Shown here one piece after another: positions 7,251 to 14,527 of a DNA stretch of 23,193 nucleotides. Location: contig DADA01000105.1 in the NCBI GenBank assembly GCA_002494895.1, positions 1 to 23,193 on the forward strand, given 5' to 3'. Origin of the DNA: Nitrososphaera sp. UBA210. Lineage in GTDB: Archaea > Thermoproteota > Nitrososphaeria > Nitrososphaerales > Nitrososphaeraceae. How positions within the stretch are numbered: position 1 is the first letter of the stretch; every line of letters starts with the position of its first letter. The notes below the pieces were generated by a model, which saw only the letters and a program-made list of their open reading frames with translations, was not told where the DNA came from and did no database searches. The position numbers and the translations under genes are program-made.

Positions 7251-7466
7251 TCAAACATCCTTATCATCAGGTAAGTCGCGCCACCATATATTCTTCATAA
7301 CTGGCCAACTTACAATCATGAAACCGCCAAAAAGAACAAGGAAGAGCGGTGTCATATCCTCAGTAATAGATGGCCCATCTGGGATCAAGAAAAGAGTAAT
7401 TCCAGTGACAATTGAGCTCCCTCCAATCGAAAAGATTACGAGCCACCAGCGAACCTTCTCCTTCAT
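7251..7466 (-). CDS. Small two-helix membrane protein
   Basis: This frame encodes 71 residues with two hydrophobic helices (about 8-28 and 38-58) separated by a short acidic loop (PDGPSITEDMTP), and ends in a charged tail (RDLPDDKDV). Small two-helix proteins like this are common in archaeal genomes; the family is not recognised and no function is proposed. It is divergent from the OsmC-like gene and separated from the operon ahead (start at 7148) by about 100 nt, so it is probably a separate transcript. No convincing TATA box at the leaderless distance was found. Confidence 0.55.
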   Translation of the reverse strand: MKEKVRWWLVIFSIGGSSIVTGITLFLIPDGPSITEDMTPLFLVLFGGFMIVSWPVMKNIWWRDLPDDKDV

Positions 7467-7511
7467 GAATCGCTAAACTCGACACTTTTGACGCTTTTTG
7501 TTAAACCTGAA

Positions 7512-7519
7512 GTTTAATT
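7512..7519 (+). promoter_or_regulatory. TATA-like box of the OsmC-family gene
   Basis: GTTTAATT is centred about 26-27 nt before GTG 7542. This spacing supports that GTG as a leaderless start over the upstream TTG at 7518, which would overlap the promoter. Confidence 0.55.
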
Positions 7520-7541
7520 GGTTTACTGCAGAAAGACCGCC

Positions 7542-8096
7542 GTGAATAGCCAAGTGCTCAATGGCGTAGACACCCAGGTCCTGGGTTCGGTATTCAGTTC
7601 CATACAGAGCCATCCAGAAATGGCGAAAGCAACATTTTCGGTAAGGTCAGAATGGAACGGCGGTTTTACTGTTACATCATCTTGCAAAGATTTCCGAATT
7701 GGGACCCAGATGGTCGAAAGAAAAAAAGCATACACCGTCGTACACGACTTTCCCGAACAATTTTCAGGTGAAGGAAAGGGGCCTACGGTATGTGAAAATT
7801 GCATGGCCAGTTTGGGCGCATGCATTTCTCAAACAATCATCGCACATGCAACAGCCATGGGAGTAAAGCTTGATGGAATTAGAATCGACGTTGAAGGTGA
7901 CGTAGATATCAGAGGATTCTCCGGTGTGTCCGAAGACGTACGGCCCGGAGCTCAGGAATTGAGGATTAATGTTCGCTTGGAGAGCAAGTCTGCCACCAAA
8001 GAACAGTTGGACAAGCTGTATGAAATTGGCAAGAGGTTTTCACCCGCCATGGATACCTTGACCCATGGTACCACCCTAAAAGCATCATTCGTTTGA
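7542..8096 (+). CDS. OsmC/Ohr-family protein
   Basis: From GTG 7542 this encodes 184 residues. The N-terminal MNSQVLNGVD followed by a helix and the strand TFSVRSEWNGG is typical of the longer OsmC-like proteins. The central helix carries LGACISQTIIAHATAMGV with Cys94 at the position of the conserved redox cysteine. Cys84 and Cys87 (CENC) precede it and Cys48 is in the first sheet. The C-terminal LESKSATKEQLDKLYEIGKRFSP is also characteristic. Members reduce organic hydroperoxides with thiols in the cytoplasm, or act on related thiol chemistry; the substrate here is unknown. It stands alone on the plus strand. Its last codons are part of a 13-base direct repeat (8086-8098, 8138-8150). Confidence 0.85.
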   Translation: MNSQVLNGVDTQVLGSVFSSIQSHPEMAKATFSVRSEWNGGFTVTSSCKDFRIGTQMVERKKAYTVVHDFPEQFSGEGKGPTVCENCMASLGACISQTIIAHATAMGVKLDGIRIDVEGDVDIRGFSGVSEDVRPGAQELRINVRLESKSATKEQLDKLYEIGKRFSPAMDTLTHGTTLKASFV

Positions 8097-8098
8097 AA
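8086..8098 (+). repeat. 13-bp direct repeat, first copy
   Basis: CATTCGTTTGAAA spans the final codons and stop of the OsmC-family gene and recurs exactly at 8138-8150. The 39 bases between the copies contain the degenerate att-like motif. Confidence 0.7.
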
Positions 8099-8109
8099 CC
8101 CTGTTAGCT

Positions 8110-8122
8110 GGAGTCGAATCCC
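8110..8122 (+). repeat. Degenerate third copy of the att-like motif
   Basis: GGAGTCGAATCCC matches 5461-5473 exactly. Both are preceded by AGCT (with three extra bases at 5458-5460), and CCCACTC follows here after a 6-base interruption. It is therefore closer to the right att copy than to the tRNA itself. A T-loop-like sequence by chance is possible, but the shared flank argues for common origin. Confidence 0.45.
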
Positions 8123-8137
8123 TTATGTCCCACTCTA

Positions 8138-8150
8138 CATTCGTTTGAAA
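8138..8150 (+). repeat. 13-bp direct repeat, second copy
   Basis: This is an exact copy of 8086-8098, 52 bp further on, closing the small block that holds the att-like motif. It lies in the intergenic stretch before the HEPN/MNT pair. Confidence 0.7.
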
Positions 8151-8266
8151 GACCAACTGAGAGCACGGTCTATCAGAATTCCGCTCCCGTAAAGGACATT
8201 TCTGGTCCACTGCATTTAATATCAACTGCCGCAAGCTTTAAGCCTACTGATGTATAAATACAACAT

Positions 8267-8881
8267 ATGTTGAAGGAATACAACATTAACCAGACGACCC
8301 TGAAAGTAGTGCTTCTTTATGCTAATGATTATCGGAAGCCCCTGCACCTCAGAGAGATTGCCAGGGCAACCCAGGTAGATGTCAAGGCGATCCAGCTCCA
8401 GCTGAAGAAGCTTGAACGGATGAATATCGTCCTAAGTAATATGAGAGGCAGGAACAAGGAGTATCTGCTGAACCTCGACAACGTGACTACAAAATATTTT
8501 CTTGTTATGGCCGAGACTTTAGCTTCTGCGCACTTCCTGCAGAACAACTTCAGGATCAAGAAAATGATCGGTGAGATGGGTCCGCTTCTGCATGGCATAG
8601 TGCTCCTGTTCGGAAGCTTTGCGAAGAGGCGTGCCACCAGAGAGAGCGACATAGACCTGTTCGTGGTAACAGACAAGGAGATCGACAGAAGGGCGGTGTT
8701 GTCCGGCGGGGACCTGATCGGTAGAACGATAAATATCAAGGCAAGTGGTAGGACGCAATTTGAGAAAAGTATGAGGGAGAAGGATCCGCTGGTTTCAGAA
8801 GTGCTGTCAGATCACGTGGTCCTTAAAGGAGTTGATGATTTCTGCGACATAATGTGGAGGTATCATCGTGAGGGACATTAG
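8267..8881 (+). CDS. Winged-helix/MNT nucleotidyltransferase (antitoxin-type)
   Basis: The 204 residues form two parts. Residues 1-75 are a winged helix (LHLREIARATQVDVKAIQLQ, then RNKEYLLNL as wing). Residues 100-190 are a minimal nucleotidyltransferase with the signature GSFAKR followed by SDIDLFVV: G116-S117, then the catalytic pair Asp128 and Asp130. In characterised HEPN/MNT modules the MNT enzyme modifies the HEPN toxin with nucleotides and neutralises it; the fused DNA-binding part suggests it also autoregulates. The HEPN gene overlaps its 3' end by 14 nt. The start ATG 8267 has CTTTAA about 28 nt upstream; a stronger TATAAATA at 8253-8260 is too close to serve this start. Confidence 0.87.
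   Translation: MLKEYNINQTTLKVVLLYANDYRKPLHLREIARATQVDVKAIQLQLKKLERMNIVLSNMRGRNKEYLLNLDNVTTKYFLVMAETLASAHFLQNNFRIKKMIGEMGPLLHGIVLLFGSFAKRRATRESDIDLFVVTDKEIDRRAVLSGGDLIGRTINIKASGRTQFEKSMREKDPLVSEVLSDHVVLKGVDDFCDIMWRYHREGH
8857..8862 (+). promoter_or_regulatory. Shine-Dalgarno site deciding the HEPN start
   Basis: GGAGGT lies 6 nt before GTG 8868, inside the end of the MNT gene. It is one of the clearest ribosome binding sites in the window, and it fixes the HEPN start within the overlapping region. Confidence 0.75.
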
Positions 8882-9350
8882 GCAGAGCCTGAGGTGGTGC
8901 ATGGGACAAAAGAAGGGAATCACACAGGTCAATCCGTCCGACAATGTCGTGAAGGCGTATGTCGGCAAGGCCGAGAACGCTCTGAAGTCTATGGAAGTGA
9001 ATGCCAGCGCCGGCATCACCGAGTGGGCAATATCTGCAGCCTATTACTCAAGATATTTTGCAGTCTATGCCCTCCTCTCCAAGCTCGGAATAAGGTGTGA
9101 GATCCACGACTGCTCCATAGCGCTCTTCGAGTATCTTTTCGCAGGTATGGTGACAAAAGAAATGGTCGAGGACCTGAGGCTCTCCAAGGAGGACAGAATC
9201 GAATATCAATACTATCCGAAGGAGTCCAAGATAGATCTGGCAAAACTTGTGAAGGACGCGAAGAACTTTGTGGTGGAGATAGAAAGGATTCTTGACTCGC
9301 TGAATCAGGAGAAGATTTCAGAATTACAAAAGAAAGTGAGGCACATCTAG
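8868..9350 (+). CDS. HEPN-domain protein (toxin-type partner of MNT)
   Basis: This is a 160-residue all-helical protein. The central segment has AISAAYYSRYFAVYALLSKLG followed by IRCEIHDCSIALFEYLF, the four-helix HEPN layout with the usual Tyr-rich second helix and the His after KLG. The next region has EDRIEYQYYPKES, then a long C-terminal helix. The canonical RxxxxH RNase motif of HepT-type toxins is not seen, so it may be of the non-cleaving class or use other residues. It is translated from GTG 8868 with a strong Shine-Dalgarno, overlapping the MNT gene by 14 nt, which implies balanced coupled synthesis of the pair. Base composition is intermediate between the left island and the ligD region. 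Confidence 0.85.
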   Translation: MRDIRQSLRWCMGQKKGITQVNPSDNVVKAYVGKAENALKSMEVNASAGITEWAISAAYYSRYFAVYALLSKLGIRCEIHDCSIALFEYLFAGMVTKEMVEDLRLSKEDRIEYQYYPKESKIDLAKLVKDAKNFVVEIERILDSLNQEKISELQKKVRHI

Positions 9351-9525
9351 ATTCTAACGGAACTCTATACGCGCAACGGTTAACCTCGTACAAGCGATAA
9401 ACGATTGAGTTGACACGCGCATTTATCATGCATTAGGCTTCTTGATCAATTACAGGGATCTGCAACTCTTGGTTGACAAAGCTAAACTTAATTCCTGTTC
9501 CAATCAACCTAGTGCATAGCCGGGA

Positions 9526-12129
9526 ATGACCCTCCACGAGTACAGGCGCAAAAGGGACTTTGCAAAGACGCCAGAGCCCGAAACGCGCAAGATGCATCCC
9601 AAGAAGACCAAGATGCAGAGGTTCGTTGTGCAAAGGCACGAAGCTACGAGACTGCACTATGATTTTCGACTGGAAACAAAGAAGGGTCTCCTCAGATCGT
9701 GGGCCGTGCCCAAGGGACTGACGCTGGATCCAAAAGTAAAGAGGCTGGCAGTGCTGACAGAAGATCACCCCGGCGACTATATTCACTTTGAAGGCAAGAT
9801 ACCGAAAGGAAACTATGGTGCTGGAACCGTAATTGTCTGGGACACGGGCGACTACACAATCGATGGAGACCTGGAAGAGCAATTCAAGAACGGCAATATC
9901 AAAATCATTCTTCACGGAAAGAAACTGAGAGGGTCTTTCCATCTTGTAAGGCTAAAGGAGTCGGACAAGCAATGGCTTGTTATCAAGACAAAGGATGAAT
10001 TCTGCTCCACCGAAGACGTTACGGCGACTATGCCCGAGTCCGTTTTGACCGGCCGTACGAACGCGCAGGTGAACCGGAAATTAACGCGCGCGGAAGATCC
10101 TGAAGCGCCAAAGGGGTCGCTCGAAGACTTTCCCACTTCAGTGAGGCCTATGCTAGCCGTGCCGGTTGACAAGCCATTTGACAGTAAGGACTGGGTGTTT
10201 GAAGTCAAGTGGGACGGCGTCCGCTCCATTCTCTTCCTCAATAAATCAAAAAACATCCTTGAAATTCAGGCAAGAAGTGGTCTGACTATTACCCACAGAT
10301 ATCCAGAGATTGCGGCGATCGCCAAATCCGCTGTCCAGTGCGAAAACTCGGTTGTGTTGGATGGAGAAATTGTGGTACTGAATTCCGACGGAGTCCCCGA
10401 CTTTCAGCGTCATCAGAAAAGAATGAACATAGACTCAAAGAAGGACATCGAGTCGCTCTCACAGAGCACGCCCTCGACCTATTTTGTCTTTGATATCCTG
10501 CACCTTGATGGCCGCAGCCTGAGGCACCAGGAATTTCTGGAGAGAAGGGCCATACTTGCCAAAGTCCTGAGGGTCCGTTCTCCCAGAATGCGCATTTCAG
10601 AATATATCGAGGAATCGGGCAAGGCGTTATTTGACAATGCCCTGAAGATGAAGCTTGAAGGCGTTGTCGGCAAGCAAAAGACCAGCAGGTACCTGGAGGG
10701 CGCCAGATCGCCGTCATGGGTAAAGATCAAGAGCAAAGTAACACAGGAATGCGTGGTAATCGGCTATACCCCGGGAGGGGGCAACAGGGAAGGATACTTT
10801 GGGTCGTTGATCCTCGCCGCTTACATTCATGGCAGACTAAGGTTCATAGGGCATTCTGGAAGCGGCTTCACAACCGAGCAGGTCCAGGAAATTTTCAGGA
10901 AACTGGAACGATTAAAGACGGCGCGGCGCCCGATTGACTCTGTCCCGTACGTCAACCGTGAGCCGGTCTGGGTAAAGCCAAAGATGGTGGCCGAGGTAAA
11001 ATTCAACGGATGGACCCAGGAGCAGATAATGCGAGCGCCCATCTTTGTCAGACTCAGGGAGGACAAATCGCCGGACGAATGCATAGTTGAAGTGCCGAAA
11101 GAGACGCAGAGGCTAGTTACAAAGGAGAGCCCTCCAAGATTGAAAGAATATGCTTTTTCGAACCTTCAAAAAGTGTACTGGCCCGCCACGTCTGAGCGCC
11201 GCGCGCTAAAGAAAAGAGATCTTGTAGAGTATTACGACCAGGTAAGCCGCTACATCCTGCCGCATTTGAAGAGCCGGCCCCTTTCCCTGAGCAGATATCC
11301 AGACGGGATAAACGGCAAATCGTTTTATCACAAGCACTGGGACCAGGCCATGCCTCCCGATGCCAGGACGGTGCCGATATTTTCGGAGCCAAAAAATGAC
11401 GTTATCACCAGCCTTGTCTGTAACAACAAAGAGACACTGCTGTGGCTTGCCAGCCTGGGCTGCATAGGAATGCATCCGTGGTACAGCAGAATCCTAGATG
11501 GTTCTGCGTGCAAACGAAGCGCAATAGCGGGAAACGATCCGGACCCATCAGATGAAAAAAAATGCGGCCTAGACACGCCTGACTTTATCATATTCGACCT
11601 TGATCCGTACATCTATTCCGGCAGTGAAAAGGCGGGAAGCGAGCCCGAATACAACGAGAAGGGATTTAACGCTGCGGTGGACGTGGCGTTTGAGTTAAAG
11701 GACTTGTTTGATAGATTCAAGATTGATTCGTATGTGAAGACTTCTGGAAAGACGGGGCTGCACATCTTTGTCCCAGTTGCGCCGGTATACTCTTACAAGC
11801 AGACAAGGGATTTCGCAGAAATAGTAGGAAGAATGCTGCGACGAGAAGATCCTGATAACGTTTCAATGGAGTGGAACACGGTAAAAAGAAAGGGCAAGGT
11901 ATTCTTTGACTACAACCAGAATGCAAAAGGCAAGACTGTCGCGTCAGTCCTGTCTGCAAGACCGACTGCTTCTGCTACGGTTTCAATGCCGGTAAGATGG
12001 AACGATCTGGATCGGCTGCTACCAACCGACTTTACCGTCCTTAACGCTGCCGAGATCCTGCGAAAAAAAGGCGATCCGTGGTCGGACATACTGCGGAAGA
12101 AACAGGATCTGGTCAAGATACTTGGTTGA
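9526..12129 (+). CDS. ligD: LigD: multidomain NHEJ DNA ligase (phosphoesterase-ligase-polymerase)
   Basis: The 867 residues carry all three LigD activities in the order found in Pseudomonas-type LigD. The 3'-phosphoesterase domain (about 30-150) has VVQRHEATRLHYDFRLE with His38, His44, Asp46 and Arg48. The ATP-dependent ligase (about 205-510) has the adenylation motif EVKWDGVRS with Lys228, LDGEIV and WVKIKSK. The archaeo-eukaryotic-primase-type polymerase (about 535-850) has FDLD with metal-binding Asp691 and Asp693, and later KTSGKTGLHIFVP. It trims, fills and seals double-strand breaks together with Ku, encoded convergently 5 bp downstream. Length is close to bacterial LigD. Start ATG 9526 leads directly into the conserved region. 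Full-length LigD is unusual in archaea and suggests ancient transfer from bacteria, now with the same codon style as its neighbours. Confidence 0.97.
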   Translation: MTLHEYRRKRDFAKTPEPETRKMHPKKTKMQRFVVQRHEATRLHYDFRLETKKGLLRSWAVPKGLTLDPKVKRLAVLTEDHPGDYIHFEGKIPKGNYGAGTVIVWDTGDYTIDGDLEEQFKNGNIKIILHGKKLRGSFHLVRLKESDKQWLVIKTKDEFCSTEDVTATMPESVLTGRTNAQVNRKLTRAEDPEAPKGSLEDFPTSVRPMLAVPVDKPFDSKDWVFEVKWDGVRSILFLNKSKNILEIQARSGLTITHRYPEIAAIAKSAVQCENSVVLDGEIVVLNSDGVPDFQRHQKRMNIDSKKDIESLSQSTPSTYFVFDILHLDGRSLRHQEFLERRAILAKVLRVRSPRMRISEYIEESGKALFDNALKMKLEGVVGKQKTSRYLEGARSPSWVKIKSKVTQECVVIGYTPGGGNREGYFGSLILAAYIHGRLRFIGHSGSGFTTEQVQEIFRKLERLKTARRPIDSVPYVNREPVWVKPKMVAEVKFNGWTQEQIMRAPIFVRLREDKSPDECIVEVPKETQRLVTKESPPRLKEYAFSNLQKVYWPATSERRALKKRDLVEYYDQVSRYILPHLKSRPLSLSRYPDGINGKSFYHKHWDQAMPPDARTVPIFSEPKNDVITSLVCNNKETLLWLASLGCIGMHPWYSRILDGSACKRSAIAGNDPDPSDEKKCGLDTPDFIIFDLDPYIYSGSEKAGSEPEYNEKGFNAAVDVAFELKDLFDRFKIDSYVKTSGKTGLHIFVPVAPVYSYKQTRDFAEIVGRMLRREDPDNVSMEWNTVKRKGKVFFDYNQNAKGKTVASVLSARPTASATVSMPVRWNDLDRLLPTDFTVLNAAEILRKKGDPWSDILRKKQDLVKILG

Positions 12130-12134
12130 CTCGA

Positions 12135-12938
12135 CTAGCCGCGCTTTTGCTTGCTTTGCTTTACGCTGGCCTTCAGCGCCTCAAGCAGGTCCCTGCCGGA
12201 TTCAGGCTCTTCTTGCTCCTCCTTTATGACGTGAACCTTGCCGCGCGCCTTCTGGTTAATCAGTTCCCGTAGTTTCGTGGCATACCCGTCTGAATATTGA
12301 CCCAGATCAAGGTCCTCCGAGGTTAGGTTGTCAACAAGCATCTTGCCAAGTTCGATCTCTTGTTCTTCTATCTTTAGTTTTGCCGTCGCGTTTGAAGTGA
12401 TTTCCTTTATCTCGTCGATCGGCTTTATCTCGTCCAGGTAGTGGAGCTGGTGCATCACAAGTCCCCTCTGGTACGCGCGCAGCGCGACCAGGTGCTCCTT
12501 TTCACGAAGGACGACTTTGCCGATCCCTATCTTGCCGGTTTTTCTGAGAACGTTGACGAGTAGGGAGTAGGCTTTGTCGACAGTCTTGGAATCTGGTGCG
12601 ATATAGTAGCTTTTTTCCACAAAGATGGGATCCAGGCTTTGAGCGTCGATGAATTCCTTGATGTCGATCGTTTTCGTGGTCTTTAGCTTTACATTATCCA
12701 GCTCGTCCTTCTCCAGCAAGACGTACTTGTCTTTTGAAACTTCGTATCCTTTCTTGATGTCTGACCATTGAACTTCTCTCTCTTCGACTGCGCACCAGCG
12801 CTTGTAGTGTATCTTGTGGCCGTTCTCGCACAGCTGGTTGAATGAGAATTCTTTAGATTCCGTCGCGGAATAGAGTTTAATTGGAATGTTAACGAGACCG
12901 AAGGAAATGCTTCCCTTCCAGATGCTCCTAGGAGCCAA
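12135..12938 (-). CDS. ku: Ku: NHEJ DNA end-binding protein
   Basis: This is a 267-residue prokaryotic Ku. It begins APRSIWKGSISFGLVNIPIK, the family's hallmark opening. VVLREKEHLVALRAYQRGLV and the region LGKMLVDNLTSEDLDLGQY follow in the beta-barrel and arm, and a short lysine-rich tail (SVKQSKQKRG) ends it. Ku homodimers encircle DNA ends and recruit LigD. The start is TTG 12938, supported by the TATA box TTAAATAT centred about 27 nt upstream (leaderless). It converges on ligD with only 5 bp between the stop codons, so their 3' transcripts probably overlap. Confidence 0.97.
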   Translation of the reverse strand: MAPRSIWKGSISFGLVNIPIKLYSATESKEFSFNQLCENGHKIHYKRWCAVEEREVQWSDIKKGYEVSKDKYVLLEKDELDNVKLKTTKTIDIKEFIDAQSLDPIFVEKSYYIAPDSKTVDKAYSLLVNVLRKTGKIGIGKVVLREKEHLVALRAYQRGLVMHQLHYLDEIKPIDEIKEITSNATAKLKIEEQEIELGKMLVDNLTSEDLDLGQYSDGYATKLRELINQKARGKVHVIKEEQEEPESGRDLLEALKASVKQSKQKRG

Positions 12939-12960
12939 TGCAAGCTTATCTTGGGTTTCA

Positions 12961-12970
12961 GATATTTAAC
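12961..12970 (-). promoter_or_regulatory. TATA box of ku
   Basis: The minus strand reads GTTAAATATC, centred 27-28 nt ahead of TTG 12938, which identifies that TTG as a leaderless start. Confidence 0.72.
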
Positions 12971-13059
12971 TGCTGCCGGGTCTAGAGCAGACATGCTTGG
13001 TCACCTTGCTTTTTCGCACTGCCGACTCGCACCTTCAAGGCAGACCTCCGGACGCTCTG

Positions 13060-13848
13060 CTAGTCCAGCGTTGCTTGTTTCATTTCTTCCCAGATTGCAG
13101 GCTTTAGCCCGACCATCTTTCTAAGCATGTTCGCGGTGTCAGCCGCAAACCCCGCGTAATGGTTGCTGGTCGGTACGAATCCATCCTTTAACTTCTTATC
13201 TTTCGATAGCTTGTTAATGATAGCAGCCCAGGTTTTCATTTCAGATGTTCTATCCTTTTGAATCGTACCGAATTCTTCCGCTGGAATGCTCCTATCCCCC
13301 ATGAGTCGGAGATAGATAAAGTCAGTCGTTACCACAGTCGGCGTTTGTATGTCTTCAAGCTCGCTCCAGGCCAGACATATGTCATTTTTCCGGAGAAAAG
13401 AATAGACTTTGTCATCAAACCAGCTCTTGTGCCTTACCTCAATTGCATACCTGAACCTTTTGTCAAAAGGCAACTTTGGAATCTTGTTCATGCCTTCCTT
13501 CATGGTCATCGAGGGCGGAAGCTGGATGAGCAGGCAGCCCAATTTCCCAGCTAGCGGAGTCATTTGCTTGTGGAAATATTCCATGTCGCTCTCTACTTCG
13601 CCCAGGCGCTTGATGTGCGTGATCCTTTTCGGAAACTTTGCAGTGAACCTGAAATTGTCAGGGGTTATCTCTGCCCAGCGAGTCGTGGTAGCTGTATTTG
13701 GAATCCGATAGAAGGATGATTCGATTTCGACATAATCAAAGACCTTGCTGTAGTATTCCAGATAGTTCTTGCTTTCAAGACCCTTTGGGTAGAAATGGCC
13801 TTCCCAGGCTTTATAGCTCCAGCCAGAGCAGCCGACGGAAAGATGCAA
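13060..13848 (-). CDS. DUF72 (YecE-like) family protein
   Basis: The 262 residues have the family's defining motifs: VGCSGWSYKAWEGHFYP near the N-terminus, VEIESSFYRIP (about 41-51), FRFTAKFPKRITH (about 66-78), LGCLLIQLPPS, YAIEVRHKSW, and FIYLRLMGD with the C-terminal SNHYAGFAADTA. DUF72 proteins are TIM-barrel-like; no biochemical role is established to my knowledge, though links to nucleic-acid repair have been suggested from gene neighbourhoods. It lies 121 nt upstream of nothing on its own strand but shares direction with ku. Start is TTG 13848, with AATAATCTAA (13871-13880) as TATA-like element at the leaderless distance. Confidence 0.9.
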   Translation of the reverse strand: MHLSVGCSGWSYKAWEGHFYPKGLESKNYLEYYSKVFDYVEIESSFYRIPNTATTTRWAEITPDNFRFTAKFPKRITHIKRLGEVESDMEYFHKQMTPLAGKLGCLLIQLPPSMTMKEGMNKIPKLPFDKRFRYAIEVRHKSWFDDKVYSFLRKNDICLAWSELEDIQTPTVVTTDFIYLRLMGDRSIPAEEFGTIQKDRTSEMKTWAAIINKLSKDKKLKDGFVPTSNHYAGFAADTANMLRKMVGLKPAIWEEMKQATLD

Positions 13849-13870
13849 CCGTCCGGAATATGCTGACAGG

Positions 13871-13880
13871 TTAGATTATT
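13871..13880 (-). promoter_or_regulatory. TATA-like box of the DUF72 gene
   Basis: The minus strand reads AATAATCTAA, centred about 27 nt ahead of TTG 13848. It is a weaker match to the archaeal TATA consensus than most others in the window. Confidence 0.5.
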
Positions 13881-13907
13881 GTTTTCCTATATCGTCTGAA
13901 AATTTGG

Positions 13908-13942
13908 CGTGGAAAGGAGTTGTAATAAACTCCCCCTCCACG
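13908..13942. repeat. Long interrupted hairpin
   Basis: Outer arms CGTGGA (13908-13913) and TCCACG (13937-13942), and inner arms GGAGTT (13916-13921) and AACTCC (13928-13933), stack across a 2x3 internal loop around GTAATA. It lies between the small membrane protein gene and the DUF72 promoter. It may end the former's minus-strand transcript or be a regulatory site. Confidence 0.6.
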
Positions 13943-13998
13943 GATTACCCATTTTCCGAAGGCTGCAGCTCTATGGCTCGTGCGCTTGCATCATCGAT

Positions 13999-14199
13999 TC
14001 AGCAGTCACCCTGAATGACAAAGCAGCCGACCGCGTTCTGACTCTGCATTGAAGCCGGGTCAGAGAACGTGCTCATTCCGCCGCTACCTGCCATCTGGAT
14101 CATTGCCTGACCCTGCGATGAGGACATCGCAAGAACCAGCAAGGCAAGCATCCCGAGGACGCCCAACACGATATACGCACCGCGCATTTTTCCCGCCAT
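13999..14199 (-). CDS. Small membrane-anchored or secreted protein
   Basis: This frame encodes 66 residues: a basic start (MAGKMRG), one hydrophobic helix (about 8-26) and a Met/Gln/Ser-rich tail ending in two cysteines (GCFVIQGDC). It is either an N-terminally anchored extracellular peptide or a precursor cut after the helix. The two cysteines could form a disulfide outside the cell. No family is recognised. The codon choices fit the neighbouring genes and the topology is coherent, so I consider it real, but short length limits certainty. A hairpin downstream (13908-13942) may end its transcript. Confidence 0.55.
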   Translation of the reverse strand: MAGKMRGAYIVLGVLGMLALLVLAMSSSQGQAMIQMAGSGGMSTFSDPASMQSQNAVGCFVIQGDC

Positions 14200-14527
14200 A
14201 TTACAGCACTGGAGGACTAGATGCCAGAGTCGTTAAAAAAGAGAGTGGATTTGGCGCTATGTGGTTTGCAGTATGTGGATCCCGATACGTGCTTCAACTC
14301 GTGCTCAAAAGGGGGAGCTAGCCTGCAGAGCCAAAGGGGGGACGCCAAACAATGTTGGCTGCCCTGCAGGCAGCAACGGTTATCCAGTGCGACTTTATAA
14401 GTACCAAAGCACCTGCGGGGGAGGGGGGTGCTCATCCTGGTTCGGCACAGGCTATGCTTGCCCTGAAGCCAAACCACCCGGACAACATTAAACTAAATAA
14501 ACTCACGGCGATCTATTGGGATCAGGA
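14200..14527. other. Intergenic region with G-runs, a hairpin and an orphan TATA box
   Basis: No convincing gene is seen on either strand. A 76-codon plus-strand frame (14261-14491) rich in Gly and Cys has no promoter or family. The region holds four plus-strand runs of five or six Gs (14311-14315, 14336-14341, 14417-14421, 14423-14428) and a hairpin with arms GCTGCC/GGCAGC (14358-14374). CTTTATAAGT (about 14393-14402) looks like a promoter without a start codon at the leaderless distance that leads into a real frame. AACTAAATAAAC near 14490 may serve the epimerase gene. Confidence 0.5.

Noticed and set aside
7518..7541. TTG 7518 as start of the OsmC-family gene
   Set aside because: It lies within the TATA-like box and adds eight residues not expected in the family; GTG 7542 has the right promoter distance.
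9016..9942. Long minus-strand frames opposite the HEPN and ligD genes
   Set aside because: They mirror well-supported plus-strand genes with intact motifs, and their own translations show no domain; explained as reverse-strand shadows.
14261..14491. A 76-codon Gly/Cys-rich plus-strand frame
   Set aside because: It has no start signal, no family resemblance and no secretion signal, and its composition follows from local G-runs; kept only as a comment on the gap.
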